A stretch of 64,000 nucleotides of DNA, taken from contig JAKCOZ010000020.1 in NCBI GenBank assembly GCA_022605955.1, positions 3,709,001 to 3,773,000 on the forward strand, given 5' to 3'. The position numbers and the translations under genes are program-made. The notes under the pieces are model-generated. The model saw only the letters and a list, made by a program, of their open reading frames with translations, was not told where the DNA came from and did no database searches. This DNA is from Rallus limicola (lineage: Eukaryota > Chordata > Aves > Gruiformes > Rallidae). Below, one piece after another: positions 48,635 to 61,380 of this stretch; within the stretch, counting starts at the first letter, position 1, and each line of letters begins with the position of its first letter.

Positions 48635-49728
48635 CTTGCAAACTTGAAAGTGAATTCAGTGCTTTCCGAATAGAAGGATAAATAGAAATGCTCTGAGCCA
48701 GGAACACTGTTGGCAGGGGCTGTGAAAACTCTTTCACCCATTTCTGAGAGAAAGATACTATTTTTACCCTGGGCCTTTCTTAAAAAAAAAGACCATCCTT
48801 CAGGTTTACTGCCTAACACAGAACACGACTGAGAGAGTCTGACAGATTCTAAATTATTATGGAAATCATATTTCCTAAGCAAAGCCTAGGTATCTGGAGA
48901 GAAGTTGCACTAGAAAAGGCTCATTAAAATACTTCATCCTTTTTATTATTGCTCCTAGAGGTAGCTCAGAATCTCTTCATATCTTTATGTTAGCAGGAAT
49001 AAGTTTCCTTAAATCTGTCCTTAGCTGAAAGGCTGAAAACCAGTATTGACTCCTAACAAATTGAAATTGTTATGATTGGTATGACATCAAGATGTATGTA
49101 TCTGAGCTGAAGTGAATGAAGATGAAGCTCAGCTCTAAAGGAACACTATAAGTAAATTCACTCTTAGCAGAAAAACTGATTTCCATCACTCAAGGCAATA
49201 AAAATCTCAAAGACAGCAGATAGTTGTGCCATTTTGGACTCTCAGAGCTCAGGAGACATCAAGATCTGTAAAACCAAAGTTCAGCACTCACCAAGTTCAA
49301 TACAAAGACCAAACTCTCTTTGACAGGAGACCTGCAGACAAATATTGCCCCCATGGCAAACTACCAAATCTTTCAGCTCAAGTTTAGCACCAGCTGTGAG
49401 GGAATATTTAAAGAATATCTATGCTTCCTTCTGATTAAAGCTGCCCAACAGTGGTAGGGATTTTTATCTCTGTGTGTGTGTAAAAATCTGTGCACATCTA
49501 CTCCTTCACCAGTCGCCCAAAATCATGGAGATAGAACTGTAAAGAATAACAAAGACAGAATTAGATTTGGGGACATATAATTCCTCAGGATCCCCACTGT
49601 GAATGCATACCTTGTTTCATTAGATTAGGAGTCATTTAATATCCACTTACAACAAGGCACTGTCAAAAGCCAGAGCAGCACCATTCAGTCACTTCATTAT
49701 CAAAGGTGAGCAACCAATGTTCTTGCAA
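48635..49728. other. Single-copy DNA, nothing recognised
   Basis: No gene or interspersed repeat is recognised. A (GT)5 run occurs near 49472-49481. Confidence 0.5.
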
Positions 49729-49743
49729 GACAGACAGACAGAC
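49729..49743. repeat. (GACA)n microsatellite
   Basis: Nearly four GACA units in a row (gacagacagacagac). Confidence 0.8.
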
Positions 49744-49878
49744 GGCCATCCTTAGGTCTGTCACTAGCACTACATACTAATAAGTGCTTGCAACCATCCA
49801 TCTTCACAGGCAGATCTGTCTGCAAATCACTAAACAAACTGACAAATAGCCAAAGTCTTTGCTCTTTCTCTCCCTCCC

Positions 49879-49880
49879 TT

Positions 49881-49911
<31 letters not shown>

Positions 49912-49914
49912 GGG
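49879..49914. repeat. T12-G24 homopolymer junction, potential G-quadruplex
   Basis: Twelve T (49879-49890) are followed directly by 24 G (49891-49914) on the + strand. A run of this length can form intramolecular G-quadruplexes and is prone to length error in sequencing. Open frames across it give only poly-Gly or poly-Pro and are artefacts. The pyrimidine-rich cttctctccctccc sequence lies just before it. Confidence 0.95.
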
Positions 49915-50519
49915 CAGAGAAAGGAAACAATGCCAAGACAACCTCGGCAGCTCTCCCCGTGATGGTCTCTGCTATCTCTTGTTTCAGCCATTAAAAGTAT
50001 TGCAACATACATACAAAGGCAAGAGGAGCATCTGCATGGAGGGAAAGGCAAACACTTTGATTCATAAACCCTAATCTTTGCCTAAATCTAGTCTCAAGCA
50101 CTAGACAGAATGTTGATAAGGATCCAAAGGGGATGTCTGAGGACCAGGTATCATCCTTCTATGTAATTACATTGAGTCTGCTTTTTGTGCTTCTAAAATA
50201 AAAACTGAAATATATTCATATGTATGTATTTGTGGACAAGTTTATACATGTATATTTATTTCAGTAAGCAACGAGGTGAGAAAAATACAGGCTAGGAGAC
50301 TGAAGCCATTCTATTATTCTAGCTGGGAGCTTGGTTTTGCAAGGTTTTTTGAGGCTTTGAAAGGTTTGTATCAATTCTGTTGGCTGTAATCCCTTGATGA
50401 CAGTCACAATCAGTGTTTTAAATGCACTTAACTTGATTAGGTCTTAGTGGGCTGTTTGCTTTTCCAACAACTATCATACACTTAGGAAGAAGGCAAAACA
50501 AGCATGGCCAGCGCTCATT

Positions 50520-50590
50520 GATCCCATACTCCTATCTTGAAGGTGGGGAAGCTCCCACTGACATCAAGGAGAGCTCTTTGCTGGCATGAG
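50520..50590. repeat. Possible ancient amniote repeat
   Basis: The phrase gaagctcccactgacatcaa, then ggagagct, resembles the cccattgacttcaatgggag words of old reptile LINE 3' ends. Recognition is weak. Confidence 0.25.
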
Positions 50591-52109
50591 AAAGGAGTGT
50601 GTCATGTTTTTTTAAAAATAAAGTGATCTGAATCAAAGTGTGTGATGGTTGTTCAGCATCAGGATTTAGAAAAAGCCCCAAGCTTTACTCCAGCCAGAAG
50701 GGTTCACTCAGTAGGGCCTGATACGACTTTATCCCTGTCTCACCTTCAAATTTCAACTTTAAAATGGATTTTTTTGGTAAATCTGGAAAGCCAGAGAGGA
50801 TTCCTGAGTTACTGCTACCCAAGTGTTTTCTGTAACGGCCAACCAGTTTTAATACTGCCTTTCAATAACTACAAACCTGAGGTGGGTTCAGTCCCACTGT
50901 ACCCTCCAGAAAGGTTTTGTACTGCAGCATATCACCAGCGCTGCTGCTCCTACAAACCTCTGCACAGATGGCATAGCCACTGAAGAAAAGGTCTTTTAAT
51001 CACCTCATCCCTCCTTCCCCTTTCTAAAAAAGGAATGACAACTTTTCTTGTTTAATTAAAAATCCCATTTATACTTTAAGTACAGCAAATAGGAGAGAAT
51101 AAAAAAAGTTATAGTAGAAGCAGGAGTTAGAAGCCACATGGCTAAAACTAAGGGATCATATTTATTTAAAGTATGTGTATTTAAGTGTTTTAGGTTTAGG
51201 ATAAGATCTTCTTTGCCAAAAATGTGGCAGCTATATTTGCTAGTCTCCCTGGGAAATGTTATAAAGAATCAAAAGCAAACAAATTTTCCTTTCAAATAAA
51301 CTTGACCCCCATGTTTTAAACATATGTTTCCCTTTGAATCCTTGTCCTTCTTTGATGGTGCTACATACTTTTCCCTCCTCTAAGAGCAAATACTTTGTTG
51401 TTACAGTGATACTTTCCCACAATTCTACCAGGAGGGCCTCCCTGGTTTCTAAAGCCAGGGCTTGAAAGTCATCTTCACTCCTTGCAAACAGCTTCTCCAG
51501 GCCAGACGCCCCAAGCCCTTTCTGTAGTTCTGCATGCAGACTTTAGCTGTTGCACTGCCATCACAGCAGCAGGGCTTTTTTTTGAAGAAAACTAATTTTT
51601 AAAAAAATGTATCTGAGTGGCATATAGCTCAGTGTAGAACACAAGGCTTCCCAATCCAGAAGCAGGAGATTACATTTGCAAGTAAAAGGACTTAATCTCT
51701 TGAATTTAGACTTCACCATAAGGCCCACCCACCTCAAGAAGATAAAAGTTCTCTCCAGTGCACTCCAGAAGAACAACCACTTAGGCCTGGATTTTCTGCT
51801 CTTATGTTTAAATACTTCCATCAATGTGCAATTAACAAAGAGTTGCAGTGGTGTTTACCCCAAGTTTCTTCTGTATCAGATCTCTGTTGTTTCTGTTCAG
51901 CCTCATCCTTTGTCCTTCTGCCCTCAGCAGCACTTCTGTATGAACCACTCCATAGGGAACCTGGCCCTTCAGAAGTTACATCACTTTCTGGACATATTTT
52001 TTTAAAATTCTGCTTTTAACAGTATGACTAATTGCTGAAAGAGGAAACTGTGAAAATCAAGAGCTGTTGCATGGGGTGCTACAAGTCCTTAACACAAGTC
52101 CTTGATTTG

Positions 52110-52195
52110 TGACCTGACCATGTCCTTACTGAAGCCAGTGGAAGCTTTCAAATGGATTTAGATTGTCACAGGATCAGATTTTGGATCAATTGAGA
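52110..52195. repeat. Possible ancient CR1/L3-like amniote repeat
   Basis: The words cttactgaagccagtggaag, ctttcaaatgg and caggatcagattttggatca resemble a typical reptile repeat reading cactgaagtcaatggaa, then gcaggatcaggccc. Recognition is by phrase only. Confidence 0.4.
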
Positions 52196-53030
52196 TCTGT
52201 GTCACTAACTGTAACCTTTATATAGCATTTACATGCATCAGTAGCTGAATTTATAGCAGTATCACAACACTTCCAAAAAATCCTGGGTCAAAAAAATAGG
52301 TGGGGTCATTAGTCTGAAATAATTCCTACTTATATCTACACTAAGAGTGTTTCACTGATTGCAAGAGAGTTAACACAGAGCATGTGGTGAAAATTACTTT
52401 TACAAAGAACCAAAATGATTACATTTAATGAAAAGCACAATTTTTTCCTCTCCATCTCTAGCACTTTAACTGTTGAGAGTTTTGAGAGTGTGGAAAGCTC
52501 ACACCTGGGAATTTCATGGTTTCTAAAAGGAGCATATCATGTGAAAAATATTTCTGGATTCAATCCCTTGTTATAACAGGCATTTCAACAAAGTTCAAGA
52601 AGGAAGGGTGTTCCAGTGATGGGAACTAGAATACCACAAAGTACAAATCACTATGCACACAAGATTGTTTGTATTAATAAAAAGAAAGAAAAGAAAATTG
52701 TAACAGGGAAATAAAGGTCCCAGTCAGGATCCAAGTGCTGTCAGACCTGACACCATGCAAACACATCCCCAGTCGTTTTCCTCCTGACACTGTTCTAGAT
52801 AATGTGAATGGAAGAAAAAGACACTAGGTAGCCCATTTTGCAGGATGAAACAGATACCTTGGGAGAATTTCACCTTGCAAAATAAATGAGCATGGGTATC
52901 TAAAATCAGTTGCAGGTGCCATCTAAAAGCTAAGCTTATTTAACTTCTTGTACAGGCCAGAGGCCACAAGAAAAATCTGCCTTGAGCTTATATGGCTCTT
53001 CTAGCTTTTCCTCACTTTCCCTTCTTCATC

Positions 53031-53060
53031 TACATACATACACATAGATACACACACAGA
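53031..53060. repeat. ACAT/ACAC-rich microsatellite
   Basis: The sequence tacatacatacacatagata followed by cacacacaga forms an imperfect short tandem repeat. Confidence 0.7.
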
Positions 53061-56000
53061 CTGGAAAAATTTCCCCCTCTTTCAATTGTTTCTGAAGGAC
53101 TCAGCACTCAGCTCCAAGATTGGTGAATGCATAAACAGCATCCAGTAGAGCACAATCAAGGAAGAAACTATGACTAGCCTTCCTCCCTACCCTCTTAGGG
53201 TCACTAAAGCAGCAGAAACTCCTGGTACCATCAAGATCTTGACTTACTAGCTGAACAAGTATCTTCCCATCTCCATTACATGATAAGCTCAAGAAAGGGC
53301 ATTCCTTAGTGATGCCCTCTGCACGCAGCACAGATGAGGTGTCTGGACAGGTTTCAGTATGAACACTGGCCTTTGGAAAAGGGCTAGATCTAACTCTGCT
53401 AGATCTGTCCTCTGCTTGGACATTCTAACTTGAGGCTCAGCATTTAATTTATACTTAAGCTATAATAAATGTAACATATTAAAAGTATATTTTAGCTTTT
53501 GTATGTGATATAGATAACAAGCTATTTCTGTATATAATACGAATAACATTAATATCTTACTGGCCAGTCATATACTCTTTGGCCCTAAGGACTTTTCATT
53601 CAACAGGCAAACAAAACCAGAAAACACCAAGAAAAATTCACTGATAAATGTGCCTGTTCACAGGGCTTTCACTAGCTGAGCTCAGAATGACAAATGAAAG
53701 ACTTCAGATTCATTTTTCGTTTTCAATAAAAATCTTGTTTACCAGTGTCATGAATATTCATGTTTTTGGCACAGCTCCAGATTAAGCAAGAAGAGCCAAA
53801 TCAAACAAGAAAACAACAGCCCACTTGGCTCTACAAAAGGATGCGTTGGGGTTTGTATGCTAAAGCATGCACTTAAACTTTGCTGGGCCTGCACTCCAAG
53901 GGAAATAAATTCCCCTGACACCAAAAGCCATCTCTTCATATGCAAAAATAATGATGCCAGGCAGCAGTTATTAACTGATCCAGAGTCCACTGTGTCATAT
54001 CTAATGTGTCCTATATTTACATCAAGGAGTTCAAAGGTTGAGGAGCTGCTGGTTCACAGCTGCTGCTCATGGTGGCAGAGAGGACCCAAAAGAGCAGCTT
54101 CTGGAGGCCCTCTGACTAGAACAGGTGCATCGCCTCCGGCCGTGCTGCAGAGCTGTCTGAAAGGTGCTGCCAGCAGACCCCCAGCTCCTCTCCCCAGTGC
54201 AGGGGGGACAGGGTTATAAATCGTGCATTCTTGGAGACAATCTGTCTCCAAGAGACAGCTGTCTGTGGTGGCCTCAACAAGTCCTTCCATTTAGGTAGGT
54301 CAAGGACTGGATTTGCAACTAAACCTTGTGTAACAATAGAAGAAAATTATGTCTGATGCTTTTTTCCTCCTAGATCTTTGTGTACTGGCATGGAAGAGTC
54401 ACAGCCTCTCTCAGAAGGATCACCAGCTCTGTTGTGAGGAGGTTCAGTGTTACAGTCCCAGAATGCTGATGGACACAAGGATCAATGGAGCGACAAAAGA
54501 ACAGCCCCATCCATCTAGTGGCTCTAGAGATGGCACCATACTCCATGACTCTCTACTTTAACCATTACATAGTACCACTTGCACCAAGGGAGCATATTTT
54601 TATATATATTTATGTACTAACTTGTAGCACACTCACTTTGTTAGAATAAAGGATAAGAGAGAACTTGTCTTGGAGACTATTCTTTTAAAGAAGTCAGAGT
54701 CATTGTCACCATCAGTATTTCCAAGTCTGACCACATGGAAATTTAATAGGCAAACACTGGAGCTGTGATAACATTCTGTTCCTTCTCAACACATGCTGGA
54801 AAGATATTATCAGCCCTGGATAAGACAGCCCAAGCAGTATCATATGATATGCAAGCCTCACACCATGCTTAATCAGACAAGAGAAATTACAGCTCCAATC
54901 TCCATAGTTCTCTTTCCAGTGAGAACGCACCAGGCAGAAGGTGCTGATAAAGCAGCAAACTGAATAGGCTGCTTAAAGGAGAAAGAAAGACTTGGCCTAA
55001 GAGTTGGGTGTTCATCCAGTATAAATCTCAGGCTCTAGCACAACCAATGCTTACTCATAGATTTACTCATATCAGAATACAAAGCTTAATTGAAGTGATG
55101 CCACCAGCATCTGCACGAGCAGCACACTAAAAAGTTAAACATAAGAATTAGGGTTCAACTTGGGAAAAGCTGGAAGGATCTCTCTAAAGTGTAGAAAACA
55201 AGTATACAGATCACAGCTGCTGTTTCCCAATCTCTGTTCCACATATCCACATCTGACACTTGCACTTCTGCAATGACATCATACTTGTGCCCATAAAACA
55301 ATCTGTTCCAAATATGTTTCACAGCAAGGTAGGAATCCCAGCAAGTATTGGGGACTTTGGGTAAGTGTCTCTCAAGCACACACCACATGTGATCACTGAA
55401 GCTGTTTAACAGGTTTGAAAGCAATTAGAAGGAAACAGGACATGCTCTTTGCTGAGTCAGCAGTCTAGAAACAACCTCCTGCACACATCTACCCACAGAC
55501 TGGATGGAGGAAGAGGATAAGCTATCTCTTGCCCAGACAGAGTATTGTTGATTGGCTGTGACAAGGATGAAACACAGGATACTGGAGCAGAAAGAATAAT
55601 ATGGTAACCCTGGCCCAAGAACAGGAAGGTCTATGGTGATGGAGAGCTGTGCCTGGAGCTTGATTTAGCCCACAATTTTAATCATATATCCATTCACTTG
55701 AGTTTTGCATCTCTACCCTATACTACAAGGGCATCTTTGTTCTGGACCTCCTCTTTCTAAAAGATCTGAAAACAGTATGAAGACATAGAACCCCAAAATT
55801 CCTTCCCATCTGATAAGTATGATCATCCAAACCTCTTTTCTCAGATGAGCTATTTGTACACACAGAACCTGCTCAAAAATTGTTACCAGTGTCCACATTC
55901 ATCTGCCTTGATATAAGAATTTCTGGACCCAAACATTTCCAAGATATTTTTTAATCACCAGTGACAATTAAGATGTTTAGTTCAGAAAGAAAAAGTTAAA

Positions 56001-56739
56001 AAAAAAAAGCTGGAAAAGATGAGGCTGACTGCCAATTCAAATCAGCTTTACCTACCAGGTTTGGAAATCTCATTTGGAATCTTAAAAGAAACACTTCTCT
56101 AAGGGTATCTTAAGCCCTAGATAACATAGTAGAAAGATGAAAGAAGCCTAAATGGCCAGATTTGAGAAATCCCTCCCAAAATTCAATCCAGATCCCAATT
56201 TTCTACAAATACTTACCCGGAATAAATTGCCACACAAGGCTGTCTTCTGCTCTGAATGATGATGCTCTAAAATGGAGCAGAGAGTAGTTTGCCTTTTTTT
56301 AAGATAAAAACATGCTCTGAGATAAACTCAATTTGTGTTTCTTACTTTTCTTTCCTTTATATATTTACAGACAGGAAAGAAACTATTAAAACAGTTCCAC
56401 TGAACACCCACTTAAGTCTGTATATTTCAGAGCAGTGACTGTGATTTTTTTAATATGACTGCCTAAATATCTCATGTTTGTAAAGACTTACTATAATCCT
56501 CTTGCATTTTTTCCCTTCCTCTTTCAAGTTTCTGACCATAAATCAGTTGAGTATTTGGTGAAAAGGCAAATCGTAAAGCAAATGTAACTAGCCCAGGGGG
56601 GCCCTTGAGCACCATTTAAGCAATTGTCAAAATAACATTCCTTATCCATTGAGACTTTCTTTGAGCAGAGAAGGACACAGGGATGTTCAATTGCTCTTGC
56701 CATGAATCTGTTACATTTCCTCCTTGAATAGCTAGGACT

Positions 56740-56850
56740 TAAATAAAAAGACATAATGGCAACGAGCAGCAGTGGGGTGTGTGGAGGCGGATATAATTAT
56801 GCAACGCAACAGGACAATCATTGCCTTTCTGAACAATCAGAGCTGCCTAG
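56740..56850. promoter_or_regulatory. Candidate regulatory block with C/EBP-like and paired SOX-like sites
   Basis: The word attatgcaacg at 56796-56806 is identical to 47472-47482 in another candidate block and fits a C/EBP-type TTATGCAAC site. Two ACAAT words (gacaatcatt near 56813, gaacaatcag near 56831) are spaced about 18 bp apart, as in paired SOX sites. CpGs are kept (caacgagc, ggcgga, caacgc). No open frame of note. Motif evidence only. Confidence 0.3.
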
Positions 56851-57588
56851 AACAAGAAGTTCTTGACCATTTCCCATTCCCAGGAGATCTAGCCATGACT
56901 CACTCTCATTGAGCACTGTGAGAACAAGAGGGGTGTTGTGGCTCTTTCTATGGAGCCTTCTTACCTAATGTGCCTACTGCAGAACGCCAGGCAAGGCATC
57001 CCCAAAAACACCACCTTCTGGTATCAGCTTTACTAACATGTATGAGAGGACTATCATCCCCAAACCAGAATAACCAGCAATATTTAAAACATAGCTTCTG
57101 CTTTTACATTAAACTAACTCCCCAGGAGGAAAGTATCATCTAATTCACATCAAGTGGGTAAGCAATTAGACCCCTTTCAGTAATACTCATTGCAATACAC
57201 AGCACATTCCCACCTGCAAGGTTAAACAGCATTTCATAAAGCATCTCAAGATGATGTGAAGTTACTGCACACCTTTAGCTGCACACACTGTGGCCCTGGT
57301 GAAGGGCAAGAAGTGCAGAACTGGGGTTTACAGCTTCCATCTTGCAAACAGTTCTACCCATGCACAGCATTTTTCATGTCATCACTCCAAACAGAAGGGT
57401 CTGTCAGACTAAATCAGTGCAAGGTGGTACACAGTCATTACCTCATGGGAAATCCATATAATAGTTACTAGAGACGAACCTAAGAGGGCTGTAATGATGT
57501 TTAATGAGGCTCCATCATGAATCACTCTAAAAGCATACAGAATATAATACAGAACATGCAAGCCTCTTCTAGTAGATAAAAATTAGGC

Positions 57589-57600
57589 TTTTTTTTTTTT
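57589..57600. repeat. T12 homopolymer
   Basis: Twelve consecutive T residues. Confidence 0.8.
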
Positions 57601-60345
57601 AAACTGAAAAGATAATTGCTACATTTATCAGATAATTGTGATATGGAACAGAGAGAACCCTACAAAACACTTGCAGACTTTTTCCAACAGCTTTTTCCCT
57701 TTCAGGAAGAGTCAGCCCCAACAGCTCTCCCCAGTGGGGTGGCACAGGGGCTGCTGGGTGTCAGGACTCCAAGCAAATCACCTCCCCTCCTGTGAGGGAG
57801 GAACTGTTAAAGCTTTATTCTGAGTTTGCATTATTCCACACAGGTTTTGAGTAGCCACAATCTGAAGGGAACTGAGCAGCAGAGCTTTGTGGTGGGGACT
57901 GAGGCTATCACAGCCTTACAGTTTTTCATTAAACATTTGGGTCTTTTAATGCAACAAAACAGAAGTTCTAATACAGGAAAAGAACTCCCATCATTAACCT
58001 TCAGAAAAAAAAGGATAGGAGGGATTTTGAACAACTGCCAAAAGTTCATGGGATCAATTCAACTTCAAAATGGAGCTGTTTCAGAGCAAAACCAAAGTCA
58101 GCATGCCTCATCTGCTATTAGACCCCATTTCCCTTAAGCACTCACCAAGGCACAGTGAGGGACTGTTTCCACCCTCAAGTATTTGAAATCTGATGAAACG
58201 TGGGTAGGAGTAAAAACAGAGTTGAAGTAGCTGACATAAAATTATGTGTGTGTTGAAAGGCGAAACCAGTTCTACACCAGGGCACTACACTTGCAGTTTA
58301 TTGCTCTCTATCCACCACAATCATGACATATTTGCACAGCTATGGCACCCATTAGCTGTACACAGTGAATAAAAAGAACACATTTCAGTGAGGTTTATGT
58401 CAATGTTTACTTTGAGTGAGAAATAAAAACAGCTGTTACCATAGTAATGGACCACGTATCCATCACCTGAGATGCTAGGAAAATTCAAGAATGTAAACCA
58501 CAGGTGAGAGCACAGCCAGACTTCAGTGACACAAAGAAGGATGAGGCAATATTAATTTCTGAACAACTAAAATTTCTTTAAAGATCTTTCAGAAAGTAAC
58601 ACAATTAACCAGCTGCCACTGTCTTTAGCCAGCTGATAAAATCTTTGCTTGACTATGTCAGTATGTGCCCAGTGCTAATTACAGCAGCATTGTCTCAAAT
58701 AAGAGAAAAATTCCTAAGCAGCACCCTAGAGTCTTAGAAAATGGAGATTACACATTATCTTCAGGCAGTTCTGGCTAGGCAGATTGCTGCTGCAATATTC
58801 TTTCTAGGACTTTGAACAGCTTGATTTTTAAGATCCTTCAAGAAATCACTGGGGAATTGCTTTGAAGCTCAGCATCACCCAGATCCCACCCTTGCAGGCC
58901 TCAGGTGTAAGGTTGCTGTCTCAAAGTTGAGCTCGTTAGGTGTGGAATCACCACTTCCAAGTGTCATCATGAACACAGCAGTACCCACCAGTAAATAGAA
59001 GTCCAGTGTCAAGGATCCTACTGGAATGCTGCCACAGTGTTACCTGCAAGGTAGTGCAACCCTCCTGACGTGACAGTGACTTGTGTAATGCTGGCTGCTC
59101 TCTGTTCTTGTACTTGCCCTGAGCATCTCCATTAAGACCAGCTCTGTTCTCCTCACAGTGTACTGAATAGACAAATTAAAACTAACACCATCCTTTTATC
59201 ATCCACTGTCTCAGAAAAAGATATTACAATACATGTGAGTGTGCATTGTCCACTACCATCTTCATACAGCCAACAGCATCTAAGTGCACACAAAGAGATG
59301 GGTTTGGTCATTGCCTTCTGCAGGAAAACTGTAACCAGGCTGGTACCAAGGAGAAAAGCAGAAGCTGGTGCTAACGTGGCCTCTCATTAATGTCTCACAT
59401 CCAGAGGGATAAAAAGCAGCCTGTGAATATTCCCATTACATTTGACAGGACTAAATTTGGATACATTCCTAAGTGACAGGCTCCTGCTGCAGGTTGGTGT
59501 TTCCTCTCCATAGGAGAGCTCTCTGTGCAATCAGGGCTTTTTATAAGCTAGACATAACCTCAAGCAGAAAAATATTTGTGTTACTGGTGGTATTTGTACT
59601 ACTTGGTGTGCCTGGCCTGAACAAGTCACACTCCAGCAATTATCATCACAGCACCTCATTTTTCTAAAACTATAGCAAAGCTCAGAGCCCTGAGTAAGGA
59701 GCTACACAATCCATAGGACAATATAGTTTCCTCAAAACAGGATCCACAGTTGTTCTATACATCAAATAAGGCACCCCCTTAGGCTGGTCAGCAACAGTAT
59801 TTGTGCCTCAGTGACCACGTGCAGGGCTGACCTACCCACCCCAGCCCTTCTGGGGCAAGGGAAGGGCCAAGCATGACTTTATTGTCTAGTACATCAGATG
59901 CTCTTATTAGCAAAACCCAGTTGTGGTTCATGATCCACAACTCCTCCAGTTTAACAAGTAACTGGGGAGGTTGAGGACTCCAGACCTTGGTGCACAAGTA
60001 CCACATACTCCCTCCAACGAGCCTCTCCCTCTTGTACAAAGAGCTCAGCCTCAGAGCACCTGGGAAATCAAGGCTCATATCTTCAAGCCAGAGCTTGTGG
60101 AAAAAGCCAAACCTTTTAAGCAGCCTGACAGCTGATAACACAGAGGACTGTGTCTCCCCCCATTTTTCTTTTTTTTCCCCTAAGATATGCACTATTTCTC
60201 AAGTCTTCTTTTCTCTAGGCTTGCTGATCTAAGCAGCAATATGAAAACCTAAAGTGATGTTGTTGAAGATGATTAGGCTGTTAGTGCAAATTAACCCCCT
60301 GGCAGCTTTTGCTAATAGAGACATTTTGTAACACACCAGGAACCA

Positions 60346-60369
60346 GACAAACAAACAACAACAACAAAA
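60346..60369. repeat. (CAAA)/(CAA)n simple repeat
   Basis: The sequence gacaaacaaacaacaacaac runs into an A stretch. Confidence 0.75.
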
Positions 60370-61229
60370 AGATGCTGAATTTCTTTTTAGCCCAGTCTCA
60401 TCTCAACTATGAATTAATCAGCTTTTCTGTGCACTGAAAGACTATAGAAATGCAACTTTCTTTTCAAGAGAATACTACAGAAAACAGCATATGCCTCTGA
60501 AGAGGCAGCACATACAGGGCAGGGTGGGTTCTCAAGGTAATACAGAGCACCTCAAAGGGGTCTCAAAGGACATGGGGACAAGAACTGGAGTCAAATGCTC
60601 TATGCCTTATAAGAAAGGGTGACATTCTGTAGAAGTTAACTGTGAAGTGCAGAGCAGCCCTTTCCACCCCCTCCATACCTTCTGTGGAAGCTGTACCATA
60701 AGAACCTCTATATAATGACAGTTCTTTGTCTATGTGCTTTCATAAGGCACTTCAATCAATTTCTGTCTTAAATAATGAGCCCCTTAAGCACCAACAAAAC
60801 AATAAAGCTAAACCCACAAGATTTTACAGTTCTTCCAGGCTGGGTGCCTACTCTTGGGTTACTCTCCATAGTTCTACTCCATCCCAAATCCTTCTGCCAC
60901 AAGCCCAGGGCTATGACTCACTGATGTCCCCTCCCAGTCCCTACTGCTTTTATAGCTTTAAGAGATGCACTAGGTTTTAAAGCCTCACCACACCGCTTTT
61001 CTCAGGGCTGCTCGCTTCCATTCAGACCTACAGGCTCACACACTTTCTTGCTCACAGTGGCCTTGGAACCCAACAGCTTGTCAGATAATCACACTAAGGA
61101 TTCCCAGGAGATTCTCTAATGCATCAGATCACAGCCTTTTTCAGACAGCCAGAAAACATTATCTTGGTTCAACTAAAATCCACTCCCAGTAGTATGAAGT
61201 TTCCCTCCCTACTGCTGGTTTGGGAGGAC

Positions 61230-61380
61230 TGGGGTTTATACAGTATGATCTTTTAACGAGCCACCATTGTTTCTAATTAGGCAAGTAACCAAGGATTTAA
61301 TTAACTGTTGTAACTGGAGTCACACGAGTGGCTAATAGTCTAAACAGAAATTAAGTAGAGGTGCCTTATCTCATCTTTAA
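61230..61380. promoter_or_regulatory. Candidate regulatory block: SOX-like, TAATTAG and TTAATTAA sites
   Basis: CATTGTT, a SOX-type word, lies at 61265-61271. TAATTAG follows at 61274-61280 and TTAATTAA at 61297-61304. CpGs are kept (taacgagcc, cacgagtgg). Adjacent SOX and homeodomain words within 40 bp suggest an enhancer. Conservation was not tested. Confidence 0.3.

Larger units (their letters stand above)
49915..56739. other. Long single-copy stretch with possible ancient repeat words
   Basis: No gene is recognised. The stretch contains weak ancient repeat candidates at 50520-50590 and 52110-52195, an ACAT/ACAC-rich microsatellite at 53031-53060 and a short GC-richer patch at 54030-54290 with an 11-bp inverted repeat (54229-54253). 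Open frames reach 120 codons without a recognisable domain. Confidence 0.45.
56851..61229. other. Single-copy DNA, simple repeats only
   Basis: Contains a T12 run (57589-57600) and a (CAAA)/(CAA)n tract (60346-60369). A 134-codon minus-strand frame at 59788-60192 starts at GTG, with its first ATG near codon 39, and has no recognisable domain. No interspersed repeat is recognised. Confidence 0.5.

Noticed and set aside
49700..50074. Several frames with poly-Gly or poly-Pro on both strands
   Set aside because: They are artefacts of reading through the T12-G24 homopolymer.
51600..51670. tRNA-like phrase (ggcatatagctcagtgtaga)
   Set aside because: It resembles a D-arm/A-box by a few words only. 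No B-box (GGTTCGANTCC) or acceptor-stem pairing follows.
59788..60192. 134-codon minus-strand frame
   Set aside because: It begins at GTG and its first ATG is near codon 39. No domain is recognised.
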